From assembly GCF_022458985.1 (NCBI RefSeq), contig NC_061789.1, positions 2,273,501-2,337,500 on the forward strand: DNA of 64,000 bases, in the 5' to 3' direction. Position 1 is the stretch's first letter, and each line of letters opens with the position of its first letter. This DNA is from Mugil cephalus (Eukaryota; Chordata; Actinopteri; Mugiliformes; Mugilidae). Made by a program: the position numbers and the translations under genes. The notes under the pieces are model-generated. The model ran no database searches and was not told where the DNA came from. It saw only the letters and a program-made list of their open reading frames with translations. Shown here one piece after another: positions 9,890 to 18,280 of this stretch.

Positions 9890-10814
9890 GTAAGAGTGTG
9901 CACTTCTCTCTCTCTCTCCTCCTCTCTCTCTCTCTTCTCTCTCGCAGCTTTGCAGAATCTTTAAGTTAAATTCTGATCTAACACAATATTTCCCTCAGTC
10001 CATTCAAGCCCACTCCTTCTATTCATGTGGAATTCCCAGCACCATGACGAAATGACGAAGTCTGAAGTGAAGGCAACATGTTCGGTCCATACTGTATTTG
10101 CTGCCAAGCTGACCTGGCTGATGATGCAAGAGCCATAAGTAAGTGAAGCAGGATGTAAACACAACCCATGTCGTTGGTACTGTGACAGTCCCTCAAATGA
10201 ATGAGACAACTCAAATTTATAACATGCAGAGCAGAACACAATGTTTCTCATCCACTGTCCAGAAGGAAGTAGAAGTTGCAGGTGAGACCAATTCATAAAC
10301 TGACCATCAGATATGTCTGTGACCTCAGGGGACCTGAAGGATTCAACTCTGTCATGTGTTCTTGTCTATCATCAGTTAAGCCTCCAACAGTAGAGATTAG
10401 GAGATTTCTTTCAGATGTATTCTTTTAACCTTCATATCATACAATGAGAATGGGTAAAGACAAAGTAATTTGTGTTCTATTTCAGTCCCACAGGTTGTCT
10501 CTCCAAACATCACTCTCTACCCTGTTTGGGACGGTGAAATTGGCAGCTCCCGACTCAGACTCATCTGCACCCTGAGCGGATTCTATCCAGACGAGCTGAC
10601 TGTGGAGTGGCAGTGTGACGACAAGCCTCTGTCCACCAGACCGAACCAAAGGAAGCTGCAGAGAGGGGAGGGAACGGAGAAAACGTTCACCATCAGCAGT
10701 GAGGTTGAGCCAGATCCAACAGAGTGGGCAAAAGGCTCAAGTTTCACATGCAAATCTGTTCACATGGGTCGTGAATTCAACAAAACAATAAGTATATGTC
10801 AAAGTAAGAGTGTG

Positions 10815-10852
<38 letters not shown>

Positions 10853-11733
10853 GCTTTGCAGAATCTTTTAAGTTAAATTCTGATCTAACACAATATTTCC
10901 CTCAGTCCATTCAAGCACCACTCCTTCTATTCATGTGGAGATTCCCAGCACCATGACAGAAATGACGAAGTCTGAAGTGAAGGCAACATGTTCGGTCCAT
11001 ACTGTATTTGCTGCCAAGCTGACCTGGCTGATGGATGCAAGAGCCATAAGTAACGGAGTGAAGCAGCATGTAAACACAACCCATGTCGTTGGTACTGTGA
11101 CAGTTCCCTCAAATGAATGGAGACAACTCAAATTTATAACATGCAGAGCAGAACACAAATGTTTCTCATCCACTGTCCAGAAGGAAGTAGAAGTTGCAGG
11201 TGAGACTAATTCATAAACTGACCAACAGATATGTCTGTGACCTCAGGGGACTTGAAGGATTCAACTCTGTCATGTGTTCTTGTCTATCATCAGTTAAGCC
11301 TCCAACAGTAGAGATTAGGAGATCTGTTTCAGGTCTATTTTTTAAACTTCATATCATACAATGAGATGAGTTAAGACAAAGTAATCTGTGTTCTATTTCA
11401 GTCCCACAGGTTGTCTCTCCAAACATCACTCTCTACCCTGTTTGGGACGGTGAAATTGGCAGCTCCCGACTCAGACTCATCTGCACCCTGAGCGGATTCT
11501 ATCCAGACGAGCTGACTGTGGAGTGGCAGTGTGACGACAAGCCTCTGTCCACCAGACGGAACCAAAGGAAGCTGCAGAGCGGGGAGGGAACGGAGAAAAC
11601 GTTCACCATCAGCAGTGAGGTTGAGCCAGATCCAACAGAGTGGGCAAAAGGCTCAAGTTTCACGTGCAAATCTGTTCACATGGGTCGTGAATTCAAAGAA
11701 TCAATAAGTATATGTCAAAGTAAGAGTGTGCAG

Positions 11734-11766
<33 letters not shown>

Positions 11767-14457
11767 TTCTCTCGCAGCTTTGCAGAATCTTTTAAGTTAA
11801 ATTCTGATCTAACACAATATTTCCCTCAGTCCATTCAAGCACCACTCCTTCTATTCATGTGGAGATTCCCAGCACCATGACAGAAATGACGAAGTCTGAA
11901 GTGAAGGCAACATGTTCGGTCCATACTGTATTTGCTGCCAAGCTGACCTGGCTGATGGATGCAAGAGCCATAATGTACCAAGTGAAGCAGCATGTAAACA
12001 CAACCCATGTCGTTGGTACTGTGACAGTTCCCTCAAATGAATGGAGACAACTCAAATTTATAACATGCAGAGCAGAACACAAATGTTTCTCATCCACTGT
12101 CCAGAAGGAAGTAGAAGTTGCAGGTGAGACTAATTCATAAACTGACCATCAGATATGTCTGTGACCTCAGGGGACTTGAAGGATTCAACTCTGTCATGTG
12201 TTCTTGTCTATCATCAGTTAAGTCTCCAACAGTAGAGATTAGGAGATCTCTTTCAGATGTATTCTTTTAACCTTCATATCATACAATGAGAATGGGTAAA
12301 GACAAAGTAATTTGTGTTCTATTTCAGTCCCACAGGTTGTCTCTCCAAACATCACTCTCTACCCTGTTTGGGACGGTGAAATTGGCAGCTCCCGACTCAG
12401 ACTCATCTGCACCCTGAGCGGATTCTATCCAGACGAGCTGACTGTGGAGTGGCAGTGTGACGACAAGCCTCTGTCCACCAGACGGAACCAAAGGAAGCTG
12501 CAGAGAGGGGAGGGAACGGAGAAAACGTTCACCCTCAGCAGTGAGGTTGAGCCAGATCCAACAGAGTGGGCAAAAGGCTCAAGTTTCACGTGCAAATCTG
12601 TTCACATGGGTCGTGAATTCAACAAAACAATAAGTATATGTCAAAGTAAGAGTGTGCAACTTCTCTCTCTCTCTCTCTCAGCTTTGCAGAATCTTTTAAG
12701 TTAAATTCTGATCTAACACAATATTTCCCTCAGTCCATTCAAGCACCACTCCTTCTATTCATGTGGAGATTCCCAGCACCATGACAGAAATGACGAAGTC
12801 TGAAGTGAAGGCAACATGTTCGGTCCATACTGTATTTGCTGCCAAGCTGACCTGGCTGATGGATGCAAGAGCCATAAGTGACCAAGTGAAGCAGGATGTA
12901 AACACAACCCATGTCGTTGGTACTGTGACAGTTCCCTCAAATGAATGGAGACAACTCAAATTTATAACATGCAGAGCAGAACACAAATGTTTCTCATCCA
13001 CTGTCCAGAAGGAAGTAGAAGTTGCAGGTGAGACTAATTCATAAACTGACCATCAGATATGTCTGTGACCTCAGGGGACTTGAAGGATTCAACTCTGTCA
13101 TGTGTTCTTGTCTATCATCAGTTAAGCCTCCAACAGTAGAGATCAGGAGATTTCTTTCAGATGTATTCTTTTAAACTTCATATCATACAATGAGAATGAG
13201 TAAAGACAAAGTAATCTGTGTTCTATTTCAGTCCCACAGGTTGTCTCTCCAAACATCACTCTCTACCCTGTTTGGGACGGTGAAATTGGCAGCTCCCGAC
13301 TCAGACTCATCTGCACCCTGAGCGGATTCTATCCAGAAGAGCTGACTGTGGAGTGGCAGTGTGACGACAAGCCTCTGTCCACCAGATGGAACCAAAGGAA
13401 GCTGCAAAGAGGGGAGGGAACGGAGAAAACGTTCACCCTCAGCAGTGAGGTTGAGCCAGATCCAACAGAGTGGGCAAAAGGCTCAAGTTTCACGTGCAAA
13501 TCTGTTCACATGGGTCGTGAATTCAACAAAACAATAAGTATATGTCAAAGTAAGAGTGTGCAACTTCTCTCTCGCAGCTTTGCAGAATCTTTTAAGTTAA
13601 ATTCTGATCTAACACAATATTTCCCTCAGTCCATTCAAGCACCACTCCTTCTATTCATGTGGAGATTCCCAGCACCATGACAGAAATGACGAAGTCTGAA
13701 GTGAATGCAACATGTTCGGTCCATACTGTATTTGCTGCCAAGCTGACCTGGCTGATGGATGCAAGAGCCATAAGTGACCAAGTGAAGCAGGATGTAAACA
13801 CAACCCATGTCGTTGGTACTGTGACAGTTCCCTCAAATGAATGGAGACAACTCAAATTTATAACATGCAGAGCAGAACACAAATGTTTCTCATCCACTGT
13901 CCAGAAGGAAGTAGAAGTTGCAGGTGAGACTAATTCATAAACTGACCATCAGATATGTCTGTGACCTCAGGGGACTTGAAGGATTCAACTCTGTCATGTG
14001 TTCTTGTCTATCATCAGTTAAGTCTCCAACAGTAGAGATTAGGAGATCTCTTTCAGATGTATTCTTTTAAACTTCATATCATACAATGAGAATGGGTAAA
14101 GACAAAGTAATCTGTGTTCTATTTCAGTCCCACAGGTTGTCTCTCCAAACATCACTCTCTACCCTGTTTGGGACGGTGAAATTGGCAGCTCCCGACTCAG
14201 ACTCATCTGCACCCTGAGCGGATTCTATCCAGACGAGCTGACTGTGGAGTGGCAGTGTGACGACAAGCCTCTGTCCACCAGACGGAACCAAAGGAAGCTG
14301 CAGAGGGGAGGGAACGGAGAAAACGTTCACCATCAGCAGTGAGGTTGAGCCAGATCCAACAGAGTGGGCAAAAGGCTCAAGTTTCACGTGCAAATCTGTT
14401 CACATGGGTCGTGAATTCAACAAAACAATAAGTATATGTCAAAGTAAGAGTGTGCAG

Positions 14458-14500
<43 letters not shown>

Positions 14501-17247
14501 TTTGCAGAATCTTTTAAGTTAAATTCTGATCTAACACAATATTTCCCTCAGTCCATTCAAGCGCCACTCCTTCTATTCATGTGGAGATTCCCAGCACCAT
14601 GACAGAAATGACGAAGTCTGAAGTGAAGGCAACATGTTCGGTCCATACTGTATTTGCTGCCAAGCTGACCTGGCTGATGGATGCAAGAGCCATAAGTAAA
14701 GGAGTGAAGCAGGATGTAAACACAACCCATGTCGTTGGTACTGTGACAGTTCCCTCAAATGAATGGAGACAACTCAAATTTATAACATGCAGAGCAGAAC
14801 ACAAATGTTTCTCATCCACTGTCCAGAAGAAAGTAGCTGTTGCAGGTGAGACTAATTCATAAACTGACCATCAGATATGTCTGTGACCTCAGGGGACTTG
14901 AAGGATTCAACTCTGTCATGTGTTCTTGTCTATCATCAGTTAAGTCTCCAACAGTAGAGATCAGGAGATCTCTCCCAGATTTGCTGAGGGGAAAAAGTGC
15001 TGTGCTCATGTGTGACGTCAAACAACTCTCATCACGTGACCTCTACATCACCCTTAAAGCTGACAATGATGACAACATTCATAAAGTGGACGTTCATCTC
15101 CCTGAAGGCTTGAAAGTTGATTCAATCAGTCAACAGTTCAGTGTTCCTGAAGAATACTGGAATAATGACACGAGTTTCACCTGTGAAGTCGATCAAGGCT
15201 TCTCCTTCAGAACGGAGTCAAACTCCACTGGCAATATTTTTGGTGAGAGTTGTCTTCTGTTGCTTTGAAAAGTCATCATGTCTTAGTGTTTTCAAGTTAA
15301 ACTGACTGATTATTTAACTGAGTCATTCATTAAGATTATTTTGACATACTATTTAGTGGATCCATCAGTGGAGCTTCTTCTGGCCCCGAGTGAAGAGTCA
15401 GGATCACAGAAACTCCTCTGTACTGGATGGGGCTTCAACCCTCAAATTGAATGGTTCTCTGAGTCCCAGCAAATATCTCCATCAACCAATGAAATCAGCA
15501 TGGGTGCAGACGGACGTGTGTCTGTAACCAGTGAACTTTCAGTTGATCAGAAAGAGTGGAAAACAGGGAAGTTCTTCAATTGTACTGTTTCAGATAAGAC
15601 TCTGGGCAAAACTGCTGAAAAGACAATCAGCCTCTGTTCAGGTAATTGAATATAACATAGTGAAATAATGCTTAGGGTAGAATAATGAATCTATATGAAT
15701 TATCTATTAGAGACACCCGCTTTGATAAATTTACATTTTTCTATTTTCAGTAACTCCAGCATCCTCACGGATAGCTGGGGTCTATGTCCAGGGACCACCA
15801 CTACAGCAGCTTCAGAACAAGGGAAACGTGACTGTTACCTGTCTGCTGGTCGCCCCTCGTCTCAGTGATTTCACCATCATCTGGAAGGTGAATGACAGCC
15901 AACAGTCTGGCCTCAGTGACCCACTGGTAAGCCACAGCAATGGGACAGAGACTCTGCAGAGCTTCCTCAACATGTCAGCTGACGAATGGCGTACATCTAA
16001 ACGAGTGTCCTGTGAAGGAAGGCACCGATGCTCCGACAGAGGCTACGAAGACCATATAAGCAAAAGCATGGGTAATGTTTATAGCAGAAGAAAACATATG
16101 AAAGCAGATGAATGCTTAGCACAGTATTGAATACCTATTTACATTTTTTTTATTGTTTTGTTTTTCCAGATATGCGTCCACCTACAGTGAAGATAATTCA
16201 GCCAACCCTCTCCGAGCTGTCTGACCAGCTCACGCTTTCTTGCTTAGTATCTGGATTTTTCCCGTCTAACATCATAGTGTTGTGGAAGGAGAATGGCGAG
16301 GACCTCCCGTCGTCTCGTTACATCAACAGTCCTGCATGGAAATATGGAGACAGCGGCACTTACTCAATGAGCAGCAGACTAAACCTATCCAAAGCCGAGG
16401 ACAAAACATTGTCATATACTTGTGTTGTGATGCACGAGTCGTCTGAAATTCCTCTGGAAAGAACAATAACTGATGTGTTTGGTGAGAATTTAGCATATTT
16501 CTCTTCTTTTTTTTTTCATTTCTCCATGAACTTTATCCAAGTAACAATTGTGATTATCTCCCTCAGCCTCAGTGACGTACAGCAAACCAGCGGCCCTCTT
16601 GGTCCAGGGCACTAATGAGCTTGTATGCCTGGTCTCTGGCTTCAGCCCCGCATCCATTGACATCACTTGGTTCCACAGTGGAAACACGGAACTCTTGAAC
16701 TACAACACTAGTGACCCCCACAGAGGCCCAGACGGAAAGTTTGCAGTTCAGAGCCACCTCCTTCTCTCCCAAACTGACACTTTGCCTGGGATGGGCTTCA
16801 CATGCAGGGTGACGCATGTAAACACCACCCTGTCCCTGAATCTATCCATACCAGGTACCGAATCGAACCGAATTGTTCGTTTCTCATTTTTCCACAACAA
16901 AATAAATCATCTCTTCACAGTAGCTTTTTCTGACCTTTCTTAATGTGCCAATCTCATTTTATCCCTCCCACAGATCAGTTGGACAGTTGTTATTTCTTAG
17001 ATAAAATTGTGGATGCTGATGTGAGCCAAGGCACAGGCGTAGACTCCTGGTATATGGCTCTCATTTTCCTCATTTGTTTCCTCGTCTCCATCCTCTTCTG
17101 TGTCGTAGCAACCACAATTAAGGTGAGATGAAGTCAATTTGTAGTTTGAAAGACAGTTTTATATTCACTGTAACATGTGACTGTGTAATTAATTCAGACC
17201 AGCTACAGTGCTTGACCTACTCTCTCTTCCCTTTTCAGACTAAATGA
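9581..17247 (+). CDS. ighd: Immunoglobulin heavy constant delta (IgD), whole constant gene
   Basis: Constant region of IgD, expressed with IgM on B cells by alternative splicing. Seven domain types occur in order, matching the teleost delta1-delta7 count. The first two are repeated six times as pairs: 9581/9999, 10486/10906, 11402/11830, 12328/12734, 13232/13630 and 14128/14552 (exon starts). Single delta3 (14940), delta4 (15357), delta5 (15751), delta6 (16170), delta7 (16567), TM1 (16974) and TM2 (17239) follow. All boundaries are phase 1. No delta secretory exon is evident after delta7. Domain numbering is by order and not confirmed by alignment. Pair 1 and the delta1 copy of pair 6 are damaged in this assembly. 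Confidence 0.93.
9999..10281 (+). pseudogene. ighd: ighd delta2 copy 1 (frame broken)
   Basis: Aligns along its length with the 294-bp delta2 exons of copies 2-6 but is 283 bp long owing to about ten scattered small deletions (for example in gtggaattccc, ctgatgatgc, gaatgagac). Acceptor and donor are intact. Same doubt about assembly error as for the preceding exon. Confidence 0.8.
10376..10420 (+). pseudogene. delta3 stub 1
   Basis: About 45 bp matching the acceptor and first 15 codons of the intact delta3 at 14940, then the match ends and intron sequence leads to the next delta1. Equivalent stubs follow each delta2 copy. Confidence 0.8.
10486..10803 (+). CDS. ighd: ighd delta1 copy 2
   Basis: 318-bp exon, 106-residue Ig C domain starting [15 protein letters not shown]. 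Core Cys in [10 protein letters not shown] and FTCKSVHMG, Trp in VEWQCDD; an additional Cys in WQCDD and one in the final SICQ. NKT sequon near the end. Residue after STR is Pro, as in copy 1. Donor gtaaga. Confidence 0.93.
10906..11199 (+). CDS. ighd: ighd delta2 copy 2
   Basis: 294-bp exon, 98-residue domain reading [15 protein letters not shown] at its start. Core Cys in KATCSVHT and ITCRAEHKC, Trp in LTWLMDA. The variable patch reads [12 protein letters not shown] sequon follows. The delta1-delta2 intron is only about 100 bp and contains a CT repeat of variable length. Confidence 0.93.
11294..11338 (+). pseudogene. delta3 stub 2
   Basis: Starts ttaagcctccaacagtagag after tcatcag; diverges from intact delta3 after about 40 bp. 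No downstream donor for a full domain. Confidence 0.75.
11402..11719 (+). CDS. ighd: ighd delta1 copy 3
   Basis: 318 bp, intact; nearly identical to copy 2. Differences include Arg after STR (STRRNQ), QSGEG instead of QRGEG, and FKESIS instead of FNKTIS, which removes the NKT glycosylation sequon. Confidence 0.93.
11830..12123 (+). CDS. ighd: ighd delta2 copy 3
   Basis: 294 bp, intact. The variable patch reads IMYQVKQHV, the most different of the set; the rest of the domain is the same as copy 2. Confidence 0.93.
12218..12262 (+). pseudogene. delta3 stub 3
   Basis: Same organisation as the other stubs, with ttaagtctcc like the intact delta3 instead of ttaagcctcc. Confidence 0.75.
12328..12645 (+). 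CDS. ighd: ighd delta1 copy 4
   Basis: 318 bp, intact. STRRNQ at the variable residue and TFTLSS instead of TFTISS; the NKT sequon is present. Confidence 0.93.
12734..13027 (+). CDS. ighd: ighd delta2 copy 4
   Basis: 294 bp, intact; variable patch ISDQVKQDV. Differs from copy 5 by Lys/Asn in the stretch before the first core Cys (EVKATC here, EVNATC in copy 5). Confidence 0.93.
13122..13166 (+). pseudogene. delta3 stub 4
   Basis: Stub of delta3 after the fourth pair; acceptor tcatcag retained. Confidence 0.75.
13232..13549 (+). CDS. ighd: ighd delta1 copy 5
   Basis: 318 bp, intact. STRWNQ at the variable residue (Trp) and PEELTVEW instead of PDELTVEW. Its following intron is the shortest, with almost no CT repeat. 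Confidence 0.93.
13630..13923 (+). CDS. ighd: ighd delta2 copy 5
   Basis: 294 bp, intact; ISDQVKQDV as in copy 4, but EVNATC creates an extra N-A-T sequon just before the first core Cys. Confidence 0.93.
14018..14062 (+). pseudogene. delta3 stub 5
   Basis: Fifth delta3 stub, same structure, just upstream of the last delta1 copy. Confidence 0.75.
14128..14443 (+). pseudogene. ighd: ighd delta1 copy 6 (2-bp frameshift)
   Basis: Matches copies 2-5 but is 316 bp: two bases are missing in gcagaggggaggg (about 14300-14306; the others have gcagagaggggaggg). The frame then runs into TGA after the equivalent of TISS. Splice sites are intact, and because neighbours are phase 1 the exon can be skipped (delta2 copy 5 to delta2 copy 6) with frame kept. 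Real null exon or assembly error cannot be told apart here. Confidence 0.85.
14552..14845 (+). CDS. ighd: ighd delta2 copy 6
   Basis: 294 bp, intact; variable patch ISKGVKQDV and end KKVAVAG instead of KEVEVAG. This is the only delta2 followed by a complete delta3. Confidence 0.93.
14940..15242 (+). CDS. ighd: ighd delta3
   Basis: 303-bp exon, the only complete copy of the third domain ([16 protein letters not shown]). Core Cys in VLMCDVKQ and FTCEVDQG. The usual core Trp position reads YITLK, so the Trp is missing. NDT and NST sequons. Five stubs upstream match only its first 45 bp. Confidence 0.92.
15357..15641 (+). CDS. ighd: ighd delta4
   Basis: 285-bp exon, 95-residue domain starting [15 protein letters not shown] after acceptor ctatttag. 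Core Cys in LLCTGWGF and FNCTVSDK, Trp in IEWFSE; NCT sequon. The pyrimidine tract of the acceptor is poor. Ends SLCSG, with a free Cys near the boundary. Confidence 0.9.
15751..16071 (+). CDS. ighd: ighd delta5
   Basis: 321-bp exon, 107-residue domain starting [17 protein letters not shown]. Core Cys in VTCLLVAP and VSCEGRHRC, Trp in IIWKVND; sequons NVT, NDS, NGT and NMS make it the most heavily glycosylatable delta domain. Donor gtaatg. Confidence 0.92.
16170..16481 (+). CDS. ighd: ighd delta6
   Basis: 312-bp exon starting [17 protein letters not shown]. Core Cys in [10 protein letters not shown] and YTCVVMHES, Trp in VLWKENG; NLS sequon. It has the most typical C1-set pattern of the delta domains. 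Donor gtgaga. Confidence 0.93.
16567..16854 (+). CDS. ighd: ighd delta7
   Basis: 288-bp exon starting [15 protein letters not shown]. Core Cys in [10 protein letters not shown] and FTCRVTHVN, Trp in [13 protein letters not shown] and NLS sequons. Ends LSIPG into the membrane exon. Confidence 0.92.
16974..17122 (+). CDS. ighd: ighd membrane exon TM1
   Basis: After acceptor ctcccacag it encodes spacer [19 protein letters not shown] with a Cys, then a membrane helix ([18 protein letters not shown]) and ATTIK. It is in phase with delta7; donor gtgaga. Confidence 0.93.
17239..17247 (+). CDS. ighd: ighd membrane exon TM2
   Basis: After acceptor cttttcag the exon reads ACT AAA TGA, so the cytoplasmic tail is IK-TK and stop, parallel to mu TM2. 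Confidence 0.85.
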   Translation, partial: TK

Positions 17248-17408
17248 TGAGGATCACAGGGGCGAATCCATTTTATCTGAAAATGTGATGCGTTTTGATG
17301 ACATGTAATGATTCATTGTTCATTCATTCTATTCTCCATTATTATCAGTTACCTTCCATTTCTTTCTGTGCTTTTGTTTTTGATGTGATGTATGTAAAAA
17401 GTGCAAAA

Positions 17409-17436
17409 AATAAAATAAAATAAATAAATAAATAAA
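17409..17436 (+). terminator. ighd: Poly(A) signals for membrane delta mRNA
   Basis: Several overlapping AATAAA hexamers about 160 bp after the delta stop codon. Confidence 0.7.
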
Positions 17437-17999
17437 ACTGAAATGCCTTGAATAATTATTATATCATGACACACATGCTTGCATTAGATTAAGAAAGATT
17501 TAAAAATAAATAAATAAGGCAACAAATGAAGACACGTATTGGTACTATCAGTATATTTAGTATATCTTATCCACATCAACACACCCAGCTATACTCTCAG
17601 ATCATCATCAGCCATCAGCCTCACCATCCCTCATGCTCGTATGACCACCGCCCCGCAAATAAAATGTATTATTATTGTTGTTGTTGTTGAATATTACCTA
17701 CTTTAAATTGACACCGCTGTAATACTCCGACTGACCACAGGAGGGAGACAGCGTTCACCAAGCAGCAGCAGCAGCAGCACTGACGCTTCTGTGTGAAACG
17801 CTAAATTAAATATGCTCACAGATCTGAACTTGACTCAGTGTGGTATGATACAGGGCTACATTCACTTAAAAAGCACAGGGACCTTTTGTGCCTCCTCTCC
17901 TTCACATACATACAGAGTCATGGAAATGTGTGCACAATCTGCCTTTGAGTTTGAGCGTGTGTGCTTGTGTACCTTGTGGGTTTATAGGAATTCACATCT

Positions 18000-18280
18000 G
18001 GGAGGGATGACACTAAGCCCATCAGGGCTTGCCATTGGCTACCTCGGCACTGCGTGTGCCCCCATTGGCTGGGAACCCTGTGGCAGGCAGCCCAAATCTG
18101 TGACGCTGTTGCTGGGATGGAGTCACAGCGCGCTGCTGCCAGCCTAAGTGCCAAGGGGCCCGGGAATGGGGAAGCGGGGCACCGTGCCCAGGAGGCTGCC
18201 TGAGAGCGTCTCCTTGTCTGACACCCCCGTACAGTCCCATCCACTCGTGCCAAGACAAGAACCCTCCCTCTAGGTCCTTG
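18000..18280 (-). promoter_or_regulatory. GC-rich patch with paired CCAAT boxes
   Basis: ccattggct occurs at 18032-18040 and again at 18062-18070, i.e. AGCCAATGG on the minus strand spaced 30 bp, as in NF-Y-dependent promoters. A GC-rich stretch continues to about 18230. No gene is visible on the minus side except the delta 3' end, so a function is only a suggestion. Confidence 0.3.

Larger units (their letters stand above)
9581..14939 (+). repeat. ighd: Six ~0.9-kb delta1-delta2-delta3stub modules
   Basis: delta1 exon starts are spaced 905, 916, 926, 904 and 896 bp. Exons and introns are near-identical; length differences come mainly from the CT tract in the delta1-delta2 intron. Identity this high implies recent duplication or ongoing conversion. 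Confidence 0.92.

Noticed and set aside
10927-14819. Repeated minus-strand frames beginning [10 protein letters not shown] and [10 protein letters not shown]
   Set aside because: They repeat only because they lie antisense to the delta2 exons.
1-17250. IgT/IgZ constant genes or D segments
   Set aside because: No Cz-like domains and no D segments with 12-bp RSS were found; in teleosts these lie 5' of the mu JH cluster, outside this window.
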